In this document: positions 12,200 through 24,315 of the stretch, one piece after another
Position numbering within the stretch: the first letter of the stretch is position 1
Layout: each line of letters starts with the position of its first letter
From: Parelaphostrongylus tenuis
Lineage: Eukaryota; Nematoda; Chromadorea; Rhabditida; Metastrongylidae
Direction of reading: 5' to 3'
Length of the DNA: 64,000 nt
Assembly: GCA_019055375.1 (NCBI GenBank)
Contig: JAHQIW010007131.1
Coordinates: 62,001-126,000, forward strand
The notes under the pieces: generated by a model
What the model was told of the DNA's origin: nothing
Seen by the model: only the letters and a program-made list of their open reading frames with translations
The model's database searches: none
Position numbers and translations under genes: made by a program

Positions 12200-12262
12200 C
12201 GTGCTGCGCAATGGCTAGAGATGTTATGTGGTACAAGTAGTTGCTGGTTCGATCCAGTGCCC
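12200..12262 (+). repeat. tRNA-like fragment
   Basis: An A-box-like tgcgcaatggctagag is followed about 35 bases later by a B-box-like ggttcgatcc. Flanking bases do not form a seven-pair acceptor stem, so this is a tRNA relic or SINE head rather than a tRNA gene. Confidence 0.3.
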
Positions 12263-12624
12263 AACGCTCGCTAATGCAGCCGCGCTCGGCGAGTTGACAC
12301 TAGTATCGTCTGCTTGGATCGTAGTACTGACTTGAACATTTGTGGGTAAGCGAGAGTTATTGTAAAGGGTGAATGTGCATTATAAGCACAATTAAACATT
12401 GTTTGATGAAGTCAAATCCATGGTGTGTCTCTCAGGATTTGAACAAGGCTAAAGCCCACTTTTTCTTGTCCTGAACAATGGCCTCGGTGAAACATCAGCG
12501 ATTGGGAATGAATTAATAGCCATTTATCATTTGAATGCCGGTCTGTAAAGTCGACTGGAAAAGGTTTTTTGGAAAAATTGGGTGCTGCGGTCAACTTCTC
12601 ACAGGCTACTATTTCCATGACAAG

Positions 12625-12905
12625 AGGATGGAGCTCTCGGCGGTGACCAATCCCTTATGAAATGCGATATGCATTCGTCCTGTTTTAGATTCGCTTGAGG
12701 TGATGGACTGCATATGTGACATTTACACTGACTTTGCGGTTCCCTATAAAATATCACGTCAATGCTGCTATACCATCAGACAGTTCTGATGCCAAATACC
12801 GACCCCGGAGGGATGGAAGACTTGGCAAACCATGAGGGTGGGATTACACCATCCAACACATGTGTCACGCAGCGCACCTCTAATCACTGCGCCACGCGTG
12901 CTCGC
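12625..12905 (-). repeat. SINE-A copy, near full length
   Basis: The order of landmarks is the same as at 487-786: atgcattcgtcctg, gtcaatgctgctatacc, ccgaccccggagggatgg, then the head cacctctaatcactgcgcc at the plus-strand right end. The minus-strand A-box tggcgcagtgattagagg is well preserved and the B-box is degenerate. Confidence 0.75.
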
Positions 12906-13435
12906 CATGACATGTGTTGAAATGGCTATTAATTAAGTAGTAGAATTTTAGTGGAAAAGCTTTGTACATGAAAGTGAGCTGATACGCAAATGCATAGGAT
13001 GCAATGCATCTCGCCCGTTCGTCCCTAAACCTACATAGCATGCAATACATACGGACGTTAATGATAGTGCGCTCTGATTATCCAAACGAAAGAAGAATTT
13101 GATGCTGCAAAATTATGCACGTATTTCATCGGTTACGCGTTATAGATGACATACTCATATATCAACGAGGTTAATGGAGAAATAGTCCTTAAGTCGAGCA
13201 CTCAAATCGTATACGAGAACTCTGAAATTCATTTCTTTGTATCTCCAAGATCCTAGTTTTCAGAAAGTCTGACCACAAGTATCAACGATTCTCATTTTGC
13301 TACACGTACGATAAGAAATCTCAGATATTAATTCCACAAAGTAAGTCTTTTTTCATTTCGCGATTTGTCCCTTGTGAAGAGATACGATTCCATCAATTTT
13401 TGAAATATTTGCTAGATGTTTTACTTGAGAGGATT

Positions 13436-13740
13436 GAGTGGTGAGCAAAACACGACCTCAGACAGGAATCGAACCCCAATTTCATCGATACTAGGCACGC
13501 GTTCTACCACTACACCACCGAGGGAGATTTGCGCCACCACTCATTCTTCAACATCTCTAAGTTAGCTATCAACCTTTAACAGGTTTGGTCGAGTATGCGA
13601 CTTCGCTTTATAAACTCAACTGAACTGACAGGGTTCGACTCCCGTCTGAGGTCGCATTTTTGCCCACCATTCAATTCTCTTATGTATATATGTAGCATCA
13701 CAACATTGAAAAAAAAGCAATAAAAGTACTAGAATTTCAG
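13436..13740. repeat. Two SINE-C units facing each other
   Basis: A tRNA-like head reads on the minus strand at 13445-13535 (ggtggtgtagtggtagaacg, B-box gggttcgattcc). A second partial unit reads on the plus strand at 13617-13740 (gggttcgactcccgtctgag, tail ttttgcccaccattcaattc). Their tails, which contain caccactcaattc, form an inverted repeat around the pair. Confidence 0.6.
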
Positions 13741-14151
13741 AGTGTTTTTCTTGAATAAGACATTACAAGAGAATTGGGCTTAGAATTATGCAACATTGGT
13801 GCGAACTCTCCATTAACAACTACTGCAATTTCTTTATTCTTCAAAACTATTTCATGTGTCTGGTCGTCGTCAAGACTTCGTTAATGGAATTTTTTGGAAA
13901 GCGATGCTGCTGAGCGAAGGGCAGCACAATATTGAATGAGGTTGTTTCAGAACAGGGTCTACAAGCTTTCCGAGAGTAGCTGCTTGCTAAAGCTGTCAAA
14001 CTGAACTGCGTTATGCTAAAGACATGTATTATTTTGTGATCTTTCAGATGGAATGTATGTATGAGGTTTTCAACGACGCAGAAGTTCGTGGTATCTGGTG
14101 CAAAAGCATCAAAATATCTACATATTTGAACTGTTAAAACTTTCATTCACA

Positions 14152-17100
14152 TCATACAACAATACGCTTATCCATCGGAATCACATCTATGTTCGGACTG
14201 GCGTTGTTAAACGCTTCAGCAGCATCTTCTGCATTATCGGACACCTAAAAAGTAGGTGTTCATTACAGTAAATATTTAGACACCTAGGAAAATCGATCAT
14301 TATCTCAAAAACAGTGCGTATCTCAAAATAAAAAAAGATATAAAAGTAGTAAAAGGTAAGAAACCAATTCCAGTAAAGTGATGCAAAAGTAATTGCGGTT
14401 TACGATTGTCAACTTCAGTTTCAGTTGTAATTCCTAATTTCGTATTTTATCAAACGGCAGATTTAGTAACAATAAATATCAATTAAGAAATTCTGACCGG
14501 TAGCGAACAGAGTACTATTCGGTCCTCCTTGAAAGCACCTTCGCCGCGCACTACAACAATAGTGAGAACTTTGCCGGCATCAAGAAAACTCAGAACGGGA
14601 GAAACTCTGAAATTCGTTTTTAGTCGTTATTAATATGATGCATAAAGAATATGGCGCTCACAAGCTTCTAGAGCGGAGTAATTGAGCATCAACTATCGTT
14701 AGAGGTGATCGAATTTATATGACTAACTTCAGTTCAAGCGTTCCTCTCAGGCAGATTTAATACCAATTAGATTACTCATTTGGAATGAAACGCCTGGAGA
14801 GGCAGTATGGCTAGATCGAACTGGCAGTCGATCTAGTGCAGTACACTCTTAACAGCTGAACTAGATGTGGGTTTGTAAATAATATAATATACTTGTGAAC
14901 AAAAACAAATGGTGGAATGAGTGGTCGGACAAATGTGCCTCAGTGGTGTAGTGGTAGAGCACGCGTCCCCGGATAGGATGAAACGTGGGTTCAATTCCCG
15001 CTTGAGGCCAGGTTTTTGTTCACCACTCAATTCTCTTAGTTATATAAGTAACATAATAACACTGCGAAAAAAGCAGTGAAAATACTATAATTTCGAAGAT
15101 AATTAATATACTGTCTTTATAACAATGAAAATGTGACACGTCGCGTTTACATACTTCTTCATGTATTTTCGTATCCTAGAGAGAAATTCGGAAAAAAATA
15201 GCTTCTTATCTAGAGCGTGAAAGATATTTTCAGAATAAGAGTCATTTTTGTGGGAAGATATCCTGCATTCTAGAAAGAAAAGGATCCCGTACACGTTATA
15301 GCTTTTATTCTAAAGATGCCTATTAAATTTGGCGTACATTAACTTCATTTTGGCTACCATACTCTATAACTTCTCATCACAATGCATAGCATTTGTTTCT
15401 ATGCAACCTTAAAACTCCAAAAAAATATAATCCTCTATGGATAGAATGATGCAGCTTCAATGGCGATTTTTTACAAGTTTCATTGTGGACGATGTCTTTC
15501 TTCAACTAAAATGTCCAACATTAAATTACTCTTGAGATAGTTTTTGCAGTAAAATATTGAGGCCATTCTCTAAGATGTCCGCAACAGTATAATCCACGCT
15601 GAATCTCGTCACCATTTAAATTTTGATATGATCAAAAGAATAATCAAGCGACTGCTGTACACTGCATACGATGTTAGTTCATCGATGACGCGAATCAATC
15701 TTGCAGCAATTTCGTTTTTCCAGTTTTCGACTACAAATACATGGTGTGATAGAAATTTCTTCCGTGGTCTTTGCTAGTAATCTTCTGACATGATTCAGAT
15801 CTTTTGTTATTCAGTTTACGATCATACATTTTGAGGAAAAAAAAACATACGTATAGATATTGGTATCCGTGCATTTGACTTTGATAGCAAAGCGTTTCGT
15901 AGTATTGTTGCGTACTTCAATGGCATATTGTCCTTCTTCGAATTCCCACTTTATCTCTGATGGGGTCACTTCCAACTTTAACCCTAAACTTCAAGAGATT
16001 AATTCAAAATAATAAAATCGCATTGCGAAACCAATATACTCTACCCGATTTGTGCGTCAGTCAGCAGAATTGTCTGATTTTTTTAAAGCTTGATTATTAC
16101 CGTGTGAACAGAGAAAAATATAAAGAACACAAAATAAGAACTATAGAGCAAGAAAATAAAAGCTCACATTCATAACTGCACCGCTACACGGTGCTGACCT
16201 TACTGATATTTCACTCTAGAATTTATCGCACGATATTTAATATCATGAATATTTTTATTTCAAAATTAATCGCATACAAGTTCTGAAACACCAGGGGGAA
16301 AGATTTTTTTGAGAGAAAAAAATAGCATTCTCTCGTGAATTTCAATGACTACATATAGAGCAAAGCATCTTAATACGAAAAACCTCCATAAATGTCATAT
16401 ATCGTCAATGTGTTAACCTGCGAGAGTTCCGAAGCAGTGAACCTGCCCCTTACATTGTCGTTCGACACCTAAAGATGACTCGGCGAGTTGAGGTACGAAA
16501 TCAGGAATCGGACCTTGACTCTACAGGAACGGTGGAACTCATTGGTTAAGGTTAGATTTGAAGTAGAAAGTCTGTGTCAGACGCCGCTATACCCTGGAGG
16601 CGGAAATGTCGAGAGTAATAGACGAAAAGGTCGAGTAAGAGCTACAATTTTTATTTTTCTAAATAAAGATGGACCACTTCTTCAATTATGATAAAAAGGA
16701 AAGGTTGACATTTCAACTATATAACTATTAATGCTAATGTACATTCGAACCATGGCTTTCAGATTATCTTTTGGTAAGTGATTTTATAAATTGAACTCTA
16801 CCTTCTATCTCAGGTTTAGTCGTCTTCTGCGTTTTCTTCGATTCGATTTTTTCTTCGTCGTCTTTCGCATCGTCTTCCATTTCCTTCTCACCTTCTTCTT
16901 TCTCCTTTGTCTTCGATGTACTTCTTTCATTTTTCTTCTCTTTCTCTTTTTTCTCCTCCACTTTCTTTTCGTCGCCCGTTTTCTCAGGAGATTTCTTTCC
17001 TTCGTCTTTTTTTCGTAGTTTTCTTCTCTATCTCTTCTTTCTCCTTCATTTTCTTTTCGTCGCCCGTTTTCTCACGAGATTTCTTTTCTTCGTCCTTTTC

Positions 17101-17636
17101 CGTAGTTTCCTTCTCTATCTCTTCATTCTCCTTCACATTCTTTTCGTCGCTCATTTTCTCAGGAGATTTCTTTCCTTCGTCTTTTTTCGTAGTTTTCTTC
17201 TCTATCTCTTCTTTCTCCTTCATTTTCTTTTCGTCGCCCGTTTTCTCACGAGATTTCTTTTCTTCGTCCTTTTTCGTAGTTTTCTTCTCTATCTCTTTTT
17301 TCTCCTCCACTTTCTTTTCGTCGCCCGTTTTCTCACGAGATTTCTTTTCTTCGTCCTTTTTCGCAGCTTTCTTCTCTATCTCTTCTTTCTCCTTCAATTT
17401 CTTTTCATTGCCCGTTCTCTCACGCGATTTATTCTCTTCGTCCTTCTTCGTAGTTTTCTTTTCTTCGTCTATGTTTCTCATTCTTGTCGCCGTGTATTTC
17501 TTTTCGTTCGCCCGTTTTCTCGTCACGAGATTTCTTTCCTTCGTCCTTTTTTTCAAGGGCTTTCTTTTCGTCCTTTTCATTCTTGTTCTCCTTCTTTCCC
17601 TCACACTTCTCATTCTTATTCTTGCCCTAATATTAC
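14152..17636 (-). CDS. MSP-domain protein with Lys/Glu-rich repeat region
   Basis: Four minus-strand exons fit together. A Lys/Glu-rich exon (about 17636-16802) is built from a 29-residue repeat of the form EIEKKTTKKDEEKKSREKTG. It ends at donor gtagag in phase 1 and joins exon 15983-15851, which encodes LEVTPSEIKWEFEEGQYAIE and KRFAIKVKCTDTNIY. Exon 14606-14498 adds VSPVLSFLDAGK and GAFKEDRIVLCSLP. Exon 14244-14152 adds AEDAAEAFNNASPNIDVIP and a stop. All phases agree. This is a nearly complete C-terminal MSP domain, a cytoplasmic beta-sandwich found in nematode sperm proteins and VAP-like proteins. Two frameshifts interrupt the repeat exon: an extra T in the T8 run at about 17006-17013 and an extra A at about 17505. 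They may be sequence errors, length variants or real decay. The 5' end was not identified. Confidence 0.72.
14875..15090 (+). repeat. SINE-C copy in an MSP-gene intron
   Basis: The tRNA-like head starts cctcagtggtgtagtggtag, has B-box gggttcaattcccgcttgag and pairs its ends (cctcag with ctgagg-type bases). The tail tttttgttcaccactcaatt follows. Upstream, at about 14895, lies an inverted partial tail (gaacaaaaacaaatggtgga). The copy sits between exons 14498-14606 and 15851-15983 of the MSP gene, antisense to it. Confidence 0.7.
16890..17545. repeat. 87-bp coding minisatellite
   Basis: The marker gtcgcccg recurs at about 16971, 17059, 17146, 17233, 17320, 17407 and 17505. The spacings are 88, 87, 87, 87, 87 and 98 bases. 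The 87-base unit equals 29 codons, so the array expands in frame. The 88- and 98-base intervals are where the Lys/Glu frame is lost on the minus strand. Confidence 0.85.
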
Positions 17637-17749
17637 CGTCATATAGAATCATTCAACTGTTTCACGAGATACTAACTCTGTTTTATCAAAAACCTTCTGA
17701 CCTATTCTTTTTTCATGACAAGGTAAAATTTGAAACTTGACACAAGTAC

Positions 17750-18900
17750 GCCGAAATATTTATATTAGGAACTCCAGATAAACCTTGAACTCACTATTAC
17801 GTCTACAGGGGAATGATGTGCATCCACCTTGTCAACCGAAGTGCTAGCTACACTTTTCTTTTGAGAATTTTGATCGTATCATTACTACATCTCTATTCTA
17901 GTTTTTATATATATTTTTGGGTTCCAGTCTGATTCATAAGAGTAAATAGATTTTGATTGATTGTGGAGCTATCTGATTAACATATAACAACCGAGGTGCA
18001 TTGGATGCTATGCAAAGGTATTGGAGCAAAATGAGTGAAATGCACCCGATCTCCTTTTCTTTCCGATGGTTCATGCTGATACAAGGCGCTTTTTACTAAA
18101 GTTTTTATAATTGCACGCACATTATAAACGTTTCATTAGTAATAATCAATGAAAAGCTATTTTATATATCTCATGAATGGAAAAACCTCGTTTGTGCAAC
18201 AACACTGGTTGATAAGTCGGCTGATAATCGACTAATATTTCTTTAAAATCGATCAGTTATATAAAACGAGGACATAAAAATGCAGCGATAAATCCATCAC
18301 CAGCTGTCAAACACTTTGAAATGCTCGATGGTAATGTTTTCTATGGGAGTAATAACATGTAGTAATCATTAGCATATATATTATCTATACTCCTATAGTG
18401 ACCAAATCATGCATTTTTCTTGATTCTGTTATGCTTATGAGCCCCTGGAGTCTTCTACTCATAGAAAATTATCTCTTTTTCAAAATTCCGTAGCACGAGG
18501 TAGACGTAGTTCTCGTGTCCTCTATTATACAACGTGTCGGGTGTTATGTGCTAAAGTAGATCGATATAGTTTTGATGAAGAGGTTATTTAACCAAAACGT
18601 AAGTATACTTTTTATGAAGCAATCAGTAAACACCCGACGATCTGATTTCTGGAATCGTCGGCTCATCCTTCGGCTCACAAGGTGGTAAAGCGGACTAAAG
18701 GAGGGTTAAAAAGCTCAGAATTGGTTTTAAGAGGTCATCATTATCGTGATATATGACGATTTAAGCTTCTTAATGAATCTACTAAGGCATAATGTTTAAA
18801 GGCACTCGTAAGTAGATTGCGAGACTTGCCCCTATTTTAGTGTTAACAAATTATTTCAGCTTCTCTAATGAAAGGCTAGGATATGTTGAAGTTTACAAAG
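17750..18900. other. No supported gene
   Basis: AT-rich sequence upstream of the Lys/Glu exon on its strand. It may hold the missing 5' exon of the MSP gene, but none could be picked out. A 41-base plus-strand segment after 18857 (ttatttcag) is open and unconnected. Confidence 0.35.
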
Positions 18901-19012
18901 GTTTTTTTATGAGTTGTGCCCGGTTTCAAGAAGATGCGCAAAAGCTCAAGAAATCTTAATCTAACTACATTTTTCATGACGGAAAAAGTTTACGTAAATC
19001 ACGTCAAAATCA

Positions 19013-19305
19013 TTACTGGTGCAGTTTGTGGTGCAGGTATCTTTTCGCTGATTGACTTAGGTAAGCGTCCGGCGCGAACGGCGACTCTGAAGAATGATTT
19101 CTGTGAAAGCAGTGCTCTCTATGTGCAGTCATTCCAAAAATTTTTCTCTGAGCGATAAAAATTTGTTCGCTACACTGAAATGTAATATGGATTGAACATT
19201 TTCATTTACTTCTTACCTTGAATTTGGCGCATACTGTAACTGATTGAACGAGTTGAAGAAATAGTATTATTTGAATTGAAAGGAAGACAGCGATGATCAT
19301 TTTCA
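19013..19305 (-). CDS. Small secreted protein, two exons, 81 residues
   Basis: Exon 1 (19305-19217) follows acceptor aaatttcag, a likely trans-splice site, with ATG at 19300. It encodes MIIAVFLSIQIILFLQLVQS and VTVCAKFK, a clear secretion signal with cleavage probably near VQS/VT. The donor is AAG/gtaaga. A 42-base intron ends in acatttcag. Exon 2 (19174-19013) continues in phase 0 with CSEQIFIAQRKIFGMTAHRE, HCFHRNHSSESPFAPDAYLS and QSAKRYLHHKLHQ before TAA. The mature part is basic, His-rich and has three Cys. I recognise no family. It lies upstream of the MSP gene on the same strand but has no visible link to it. The overlapping plus-strand frame at 18916-19158 is judged a shadow. Confidence 0.52.
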
Positions 19306-19887
19306 CTGAAATTTAAAGCTTAATCAGTTTGTTTCGAATACTATGTAGTCATTGAAAACATTCTACACCACGCGAGAGTTGATATAGGTCCTTACCCAAA
19401 CCGGAAACGCGTGGTGCCACTATCCCACCAATGCCACCGCTCTGCTTCCACTCTTTTCAAAACTCTCACCTAATGCCGAATATTTTTCAAACCATTCAAT
19501 ATTCTGAGATGTATACATATAGCAACATGTCGCTAATGAGAAGCAGAAAAAATAAAGCATTCATTTAAATTGTCCATTTACAATAGCTATCAGCACATCT
19601 AAGTTCAACCTCCACTTTCGAGGACCTAGCCCAAACTACGACACACAGCATTACAGCATCCAGTCGTCTAGAATGTAAGCTCCAGATTGTTCTTACTAGT
19701 GTCGGCGGAGGTTCCATTTCGTTACGCACGCAGCAGTCCAGTGCCTCGAGCTGCACTCCATCGGGAAGGTTTTCGGTTCGACTCCTTCACGGCACTTCAC
19801 TGCAGTTTTTTTTTTTGGTGTCATCTTTCTGACGTCGTCAGTATCGAAAAAACGCTCAGTTGTCTAACATTTCACATTTTCAATAGT

Positions 19888-20176
19888 TCCTTTCATTATT
19901 ATTTGAGCCAACTTGTCTGTGGTCTGGTAAGGGCTCTTGTACAGCCCGATACACGTGTTTCGTCTTTACAGACTCGTCAGTCGGGCAGAACCCGTCAACT
20001 TTCGATATTTTTGTATTCAGTTCTCTCGGGAACTCTGCTTCCTTACAAAGAGTCATCGAAGACGAACGTTTTACACTCTATGTCAAGCAAAATTTTCACC
20101 CAACACAGAGTGTTTGCGCACTCTATTGCTCTTTGGCTGGTATTTTTATAAGTTGGCTCAAATAATAATGAAAGGA
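19888..20176. mobile_element. MITE-like element with 26-bp inverted ends
   Basis: The left end tcctttcattattatttgag (on to ccaact, 19888-19913) is perfectly complementary to the right end 20151-20176 (agttggctcaaataataatg and on). The 289-base element holds no transposase. A related end (attattatttgggccaac) appears at about 20580. Sequence at 20750-20845 is an inverted relative of 19915-19995 (both contain cccgatacacgtgttt), so a second copy lies alongside in the opposite arrangement. Confidence 0.65.
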
Positions 20177-20569
20177 TCTATTCGAATTTGAGCGTGGTCT
20201 CAATAAAGCACTCGAAAAAAGGTATATTTCACCTTTTTGTGGTACAAAAAGTAGATCCACGGGGTGACATCGCATATACAACTTTGCTTACTCTGACAGA
20301 TAATGTGGTAACTTCTAATGGAATCTATTAGGAATGAGAACTTAATTCTATGTGATCTACTTATTTGCTTTCAGTTCAATATGCCCTTTGAGACAGGTCC
20401 ATGTACTTTATGAATGAATAAATGGTGATGAACATTTATGTAAATTGATCGCTTGTGTTACGGTGTTATTATATGAGATATGGTGTGATATGGTGTGTCT
20501 GTGATTTGAGCATATTGTATTGAAAACAAAATGATAACACCGAACAAACCTCAGTGAATAGTCATAACT

Positions 20570-20850
20570 TATGATTATTATTTGGGCCAACATGTGATGT
20601 GATCTGTTAAGCCACGAACAATAGGGTGCATAAAACTGCCGGTCTAGTGATTTTGCACTTGACGGCAATTATGTAAATCGTTCGTCGTCGTCGCCCACCC
20701 CACTCGAAGTAGAGGGACTGTAGCACCCAGAGAGATTGGCTAAAGGCGGAGGGCTCTGCCAGATTGACGAAGTTGCTCTAGGCTGAAACACGTGTATCGG
20801 GCTATAGAAGAGCTCATATACAGACAACACTCAAATAGTTCAGCAGAAGT
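20570..20850. mobile_element. Second, diverged copy of the 19888 element
   Basis: It starts with the same end sequence (attattatttgggccaac) and, near 20815, carries the inverted cgtgtatcgggctat segment that matches 19945-19965 of the first copy. Confidence 0.45.
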
Positions 20851-20869
20851 GCAGTGAGGTGTTGCTTTA

Positions 20870-22420
20870 AGATCACTTCTGGGTTTTTCATTTCGCTCGA
20901 AAAGAAGATTTTAGGCCAGGAAAAAGCATACTTCAAGGGGAAGCACTTTGGGTCACTAGACCAACGCAAACATCGAGATCTGCACATTTAGTTGTGAGAT
21001 ATTTCATGCGTTATGAGCGTCCATTTATGGAGAAATGAATTGACCAAGTTTCTGGATTGCCTATGTATTTCAACTAGTGTTAATTACATTTCTAAAGAGT
21101 AGACCCTGAAACGGCAATAAAAAAATAATGTGTTTCTCCTATGGTCATCCGCACCCTTTTCAAAATATTTTCCTACATCGTACTCGAAATGGAGGGTTAT
21201 ACTTTTTAGATCCGGAGCGGTTTGTTGGCTAAACATTTGGCTCACTGTTACCATAGAAATTTCTGTCGTCATAGAAAAACCTTATCCACAAAGCTCATGT
21301 CTTCTGAGGAAAGACCATTGTCCAGAAACATTGATCGTACTCTTGGGAATAGGTGGAAGCGGCCTGTGTTGCGTTCGAAGCCGCACTCGAGTTAAGTTTT
21401 TAATGTGAATTACGGCTACAAAATAACGAATAGTGCTGAGGAAGTGTAGAGATACCCACAATTTTTGCAGTACTGACTTAAAAAGAAGGACTCAGAGTGA
21501 AGAAACGTAGTGCTGAAGTATTACGACTGATGGCTGACCCGTTTTTGTTTTCTCACGAAACAACCGTTGTCACAATAATCGTAAGAAATTGTCAGTTTCG
21601 GCTCAAAAGCTTAGAAAGAAATCGTTATAAATGTAACTTTCACAAACGCACCTTTTAAATGTTTACTTCATTCGAATGATGCTAATTCAAACTGAAACCC
21701 ACTTCTATCACAAGTTATATTCTCTAAACTTGTTTACGGTGATGAATTAGTTTGCGATATCCTTATATATACATGGATATGATTCACATCCGTGAAGCGG
21801 TCGGACAATGCAAGAAAGCTACACTGTGTCTTCAGTAAAATATCGGCAGATTAGCTCAACCTAAAAAGCCCAAACCTTTTACATATCTGCATCGACAATC
21901 CGTGGTCAGAATTACTATCAATAACACTTTTGGGGAGGGAAGGGAACCTTTAACTATGATCAAAACTTAGTCAAAAAGATATTCAGCATCAAGAAACTGC
22001 TGAAAAGTAGAATTGTCTGTGACACTCGATACTCTGTGACACGGTTATAATCTCACATTTTAGTCTCATTCCTTCGAAAATTCCAATGTATTTTTATGAT
22101 CTCTATACCGCATCTCTCCAGAAATAATCCTGTTCAGCATTTGATACTAAACAACGCTCTTTTGCGACCACATGAGGACGCCTGGCTACTCCAAGTCTGG
22201 AAAAAGATTCGGTTAGACTAACCTTCTATAACATTTATGAAAAAGGCAAAACTGTCGAGCAGCAGCCGAACTGCAATGCCGAAATGTAAGGAAATGAATT
22301 GAATGGTAGAAATATTGGAATTCGCACTCAGGTGTGATGACGAATCATGTAAAATGAAATAAAGAATAAAAACGACTTTGTAGGGCTTCTCGTAAAGGTC
22401 AATTTTCTGGGAACTTATGT
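20870..22420. other. No supported gene
   Basis: No recognised family. A minus-strand frame at about 21272-21390 (LECGFERNTGRF, then DNGLSSEDMSFVDK before gttttt) is protein-like but has no convincing acceptor. Confidence 0.3.
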
Positions 22421-22427
22421 TTTTTCT

Positions 22428-22498
22428 ATATATATATATATATACATATATATACATATACATATATATATACATATACATATATATATATATATATA
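22428..22498. repeat. AT-rich microsatellite (TATA/TACATA)
   Basis: An uninterrupted run of alternating ta, catata and tacata units. Frames across it are artefacts. Confidence 0.9.
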
Positions 22499-22993
22499 AT
22501 TTATCCACTGAAATTTTATACAAAATTGAGTGTTTCTGCTGACAGGCAGTTTACTTACCAATCACTTGCATTTTCCTGCACATAGCAACCTATTTACAGA
22601 GTCCGTTTGCATTTTTTTCACAGGAACTGATTATAGTTTTTTTTTTCAGGAGAGAGTCATGCTTAGAAAATTCTTATTTCAGTGGTAAAGCATGTTAAAA
22701 CTAACTACGATTTATGTAGAAAACAGGATTACTAGTAGGAAATTTTCTGAAGTTCTTGCCAATCAATTTGAGTCCGCAAGGATCTTAGGAATATGAGCTT
22801 AACCCTTGCTCACTGTTATTGGGAGTGTTCAAAGAGCAGCAGAAGCAGAACACTTATCGTCAATTCGCCACACCTTGGCGACGTATTATATGAGATGTAT
22901 GCGTAAGAGGAGAAGGAGCGGAAAGGACGAAATCCGTTGGATCCTCTGCATTTCAGTTTCCTTTGCCCATTTTGATACACATAACTTCTTACC

Positions 22994-23067
22994 TCATTTT
23001 GTAAACTCAGTTAATAGCTTGTCTAACGTATTTGCTATGTCAGCTCCTACTAGAACGTTTTCTATAA
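22994..23067 (-). CDS. Candidate terminal exon, unknown protein
   Basis: Acceptor tttttttgtag at 23068 is followed by a frame encoding IENVLVGADIANTLDKLLTE and FTK, then TGA at 22994-22996. The other two frames have early stops. The amphipathic composition is protein-like, but the exon is short and isolated. Confidence 0.28.
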
Positions 23068-23924
23068 CTACAAAAAAAATCTCCCAAATAATTTCGATTC
23101 TCATTGAGAGCCTATGCATTTGAAGAATGTATGCACCAAAGAAGCTGTCGCAGAAGTAGATGGCATAAAAATGTTACTACGCAAACGCTGGAGTTCGACA
23201 CTCAGTTCTATCCTCCGACAGCGAATAAATAATAAATTATTGAGTGATCTCCTTCTCATAGCGGCTCGGCTTCCACAAAATATGTAATCACCTTTGTTAC
23301 GGTTGAAGAGAAGGCCCTGGGTCACTTGTAAAAAGTTAAAAATTCGTACATGAATTTCAAACAAGAGCGATGGTAAACTATTCTTCAAAATAAAGTCATT
23401 GTTTTCTAAAACTTTCTGCCATCAGTCTGCCATGTTTTGGATCTGTCATCAAGTTCGGTTGCCAATTCGCGAGCGCTTGGCTACGGTTCGTCTTCCAAAG
23501 CAGAGCCAAATCTTCGTTATTCAACTATGTTGGACTTTCTGAACAGGGCTTGTCTTCGAGGTCAACATCTCCGGAATTAAAGTTTTGAAATCAGAGTCCA
23601 GCAGCAGATTTGCTTGTTGTGCCTTCTCCTTCAACTTCGACGATTTCATCGACTGCAGCTCGCTGTGAAATGACCTCTCTCCTCTAAAAATGTAATAAAA
23701 CACGACCTTCGATTGTATCGTTGGACATGGTGGAGGCTTGTAACCAAGTGAAAATAAAGACGAATAATATCTAGGTCTTAAGTGGGAAATCTCTACATAA
23801 AAAACCGTAATATTCCCATGATATGCATGGGAGTTATCTCATGCTTATCAAAGTGCACCAGAACTTCCTTTTCAACTGCAGTACTACAGTCTTCTGGTGA
23901 TGTTTGAGAAAATAAGAGAGATAA

Positions 23925-24080
23925 AGCTTTCGGCGTCGATTAGCCTCTGTGGGATGTGCCATGCATCCGTCTTCAAATTTTGAACCTCTTTTGAGATGAC
24001 TGAATGCACATCTGGCTTTTACAATGACTTGCGGTGGCATACCGACATAGCAAGCCAGTTTTGCTCATCCTCGGAGACAG
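23925..24080 (-). repeat. SINE-A partial copy
   Basis: Contains tgccatgcatccgtcttc, gaatgcacatctggct and cttgcggtggcataccgac in SINE-A order and orientation. The head is missing. Confidence 0.6.
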
Positions 24081-24315
24081 TTTCACATACTATGGACACA
24101 AGAATTTGTTTCATAACCTACAATCAGTGGTCACATAGGGGTTCAAATAGCACATATAAAAAACTATTTTTTCAAGACGTAATTTTTAGCTGAAATCAGC
24201 ATTTATTATGGTGGGCTCTGAATTTCTTTCTCCAGTCAACAATTTTTTGGTACACCTTTGAACTCCATTGTGTACAAAGATAAAATAGATGAAGATTGAT
24301 AGATGATTGCACGTG

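Noticed and set aside
13445..13535. tRNA gene on the minus strand
   Set aside because: A- and B-boxes are present but the anticodon arm does not pair, and the same sequence with a fixed tail recurs as SINE-C.
14380..14405. Mariner terminal repeat in an MSP-gene intron (gatgcaaaagtaattgcggt)
   Set aside because: The string resembles one end of Hsmar1-type mariners, but there is no second end and no transposase sequence nearby.
16791..17740. Long plus-strand frames rich in Phe and Ser
   Set aside because: They are the mirror of the Lys/Glu-coding 87-bp repeat. The minus strand joins in phase to the MSP exons and the plus strand does not.
18916..19158. Plus-strand 80-codon frame with a gtaagc donor at 19061
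   Set aside because: It overlaps exon 2 of the better supported minus-strand secreted-protein gene and has no start context.
19735..19800. tRNA gene suggested by ggttcgactcc
   Set aside because: No matching A-box, acceptor stem or SINE flank was found; taken as a chance B-box.
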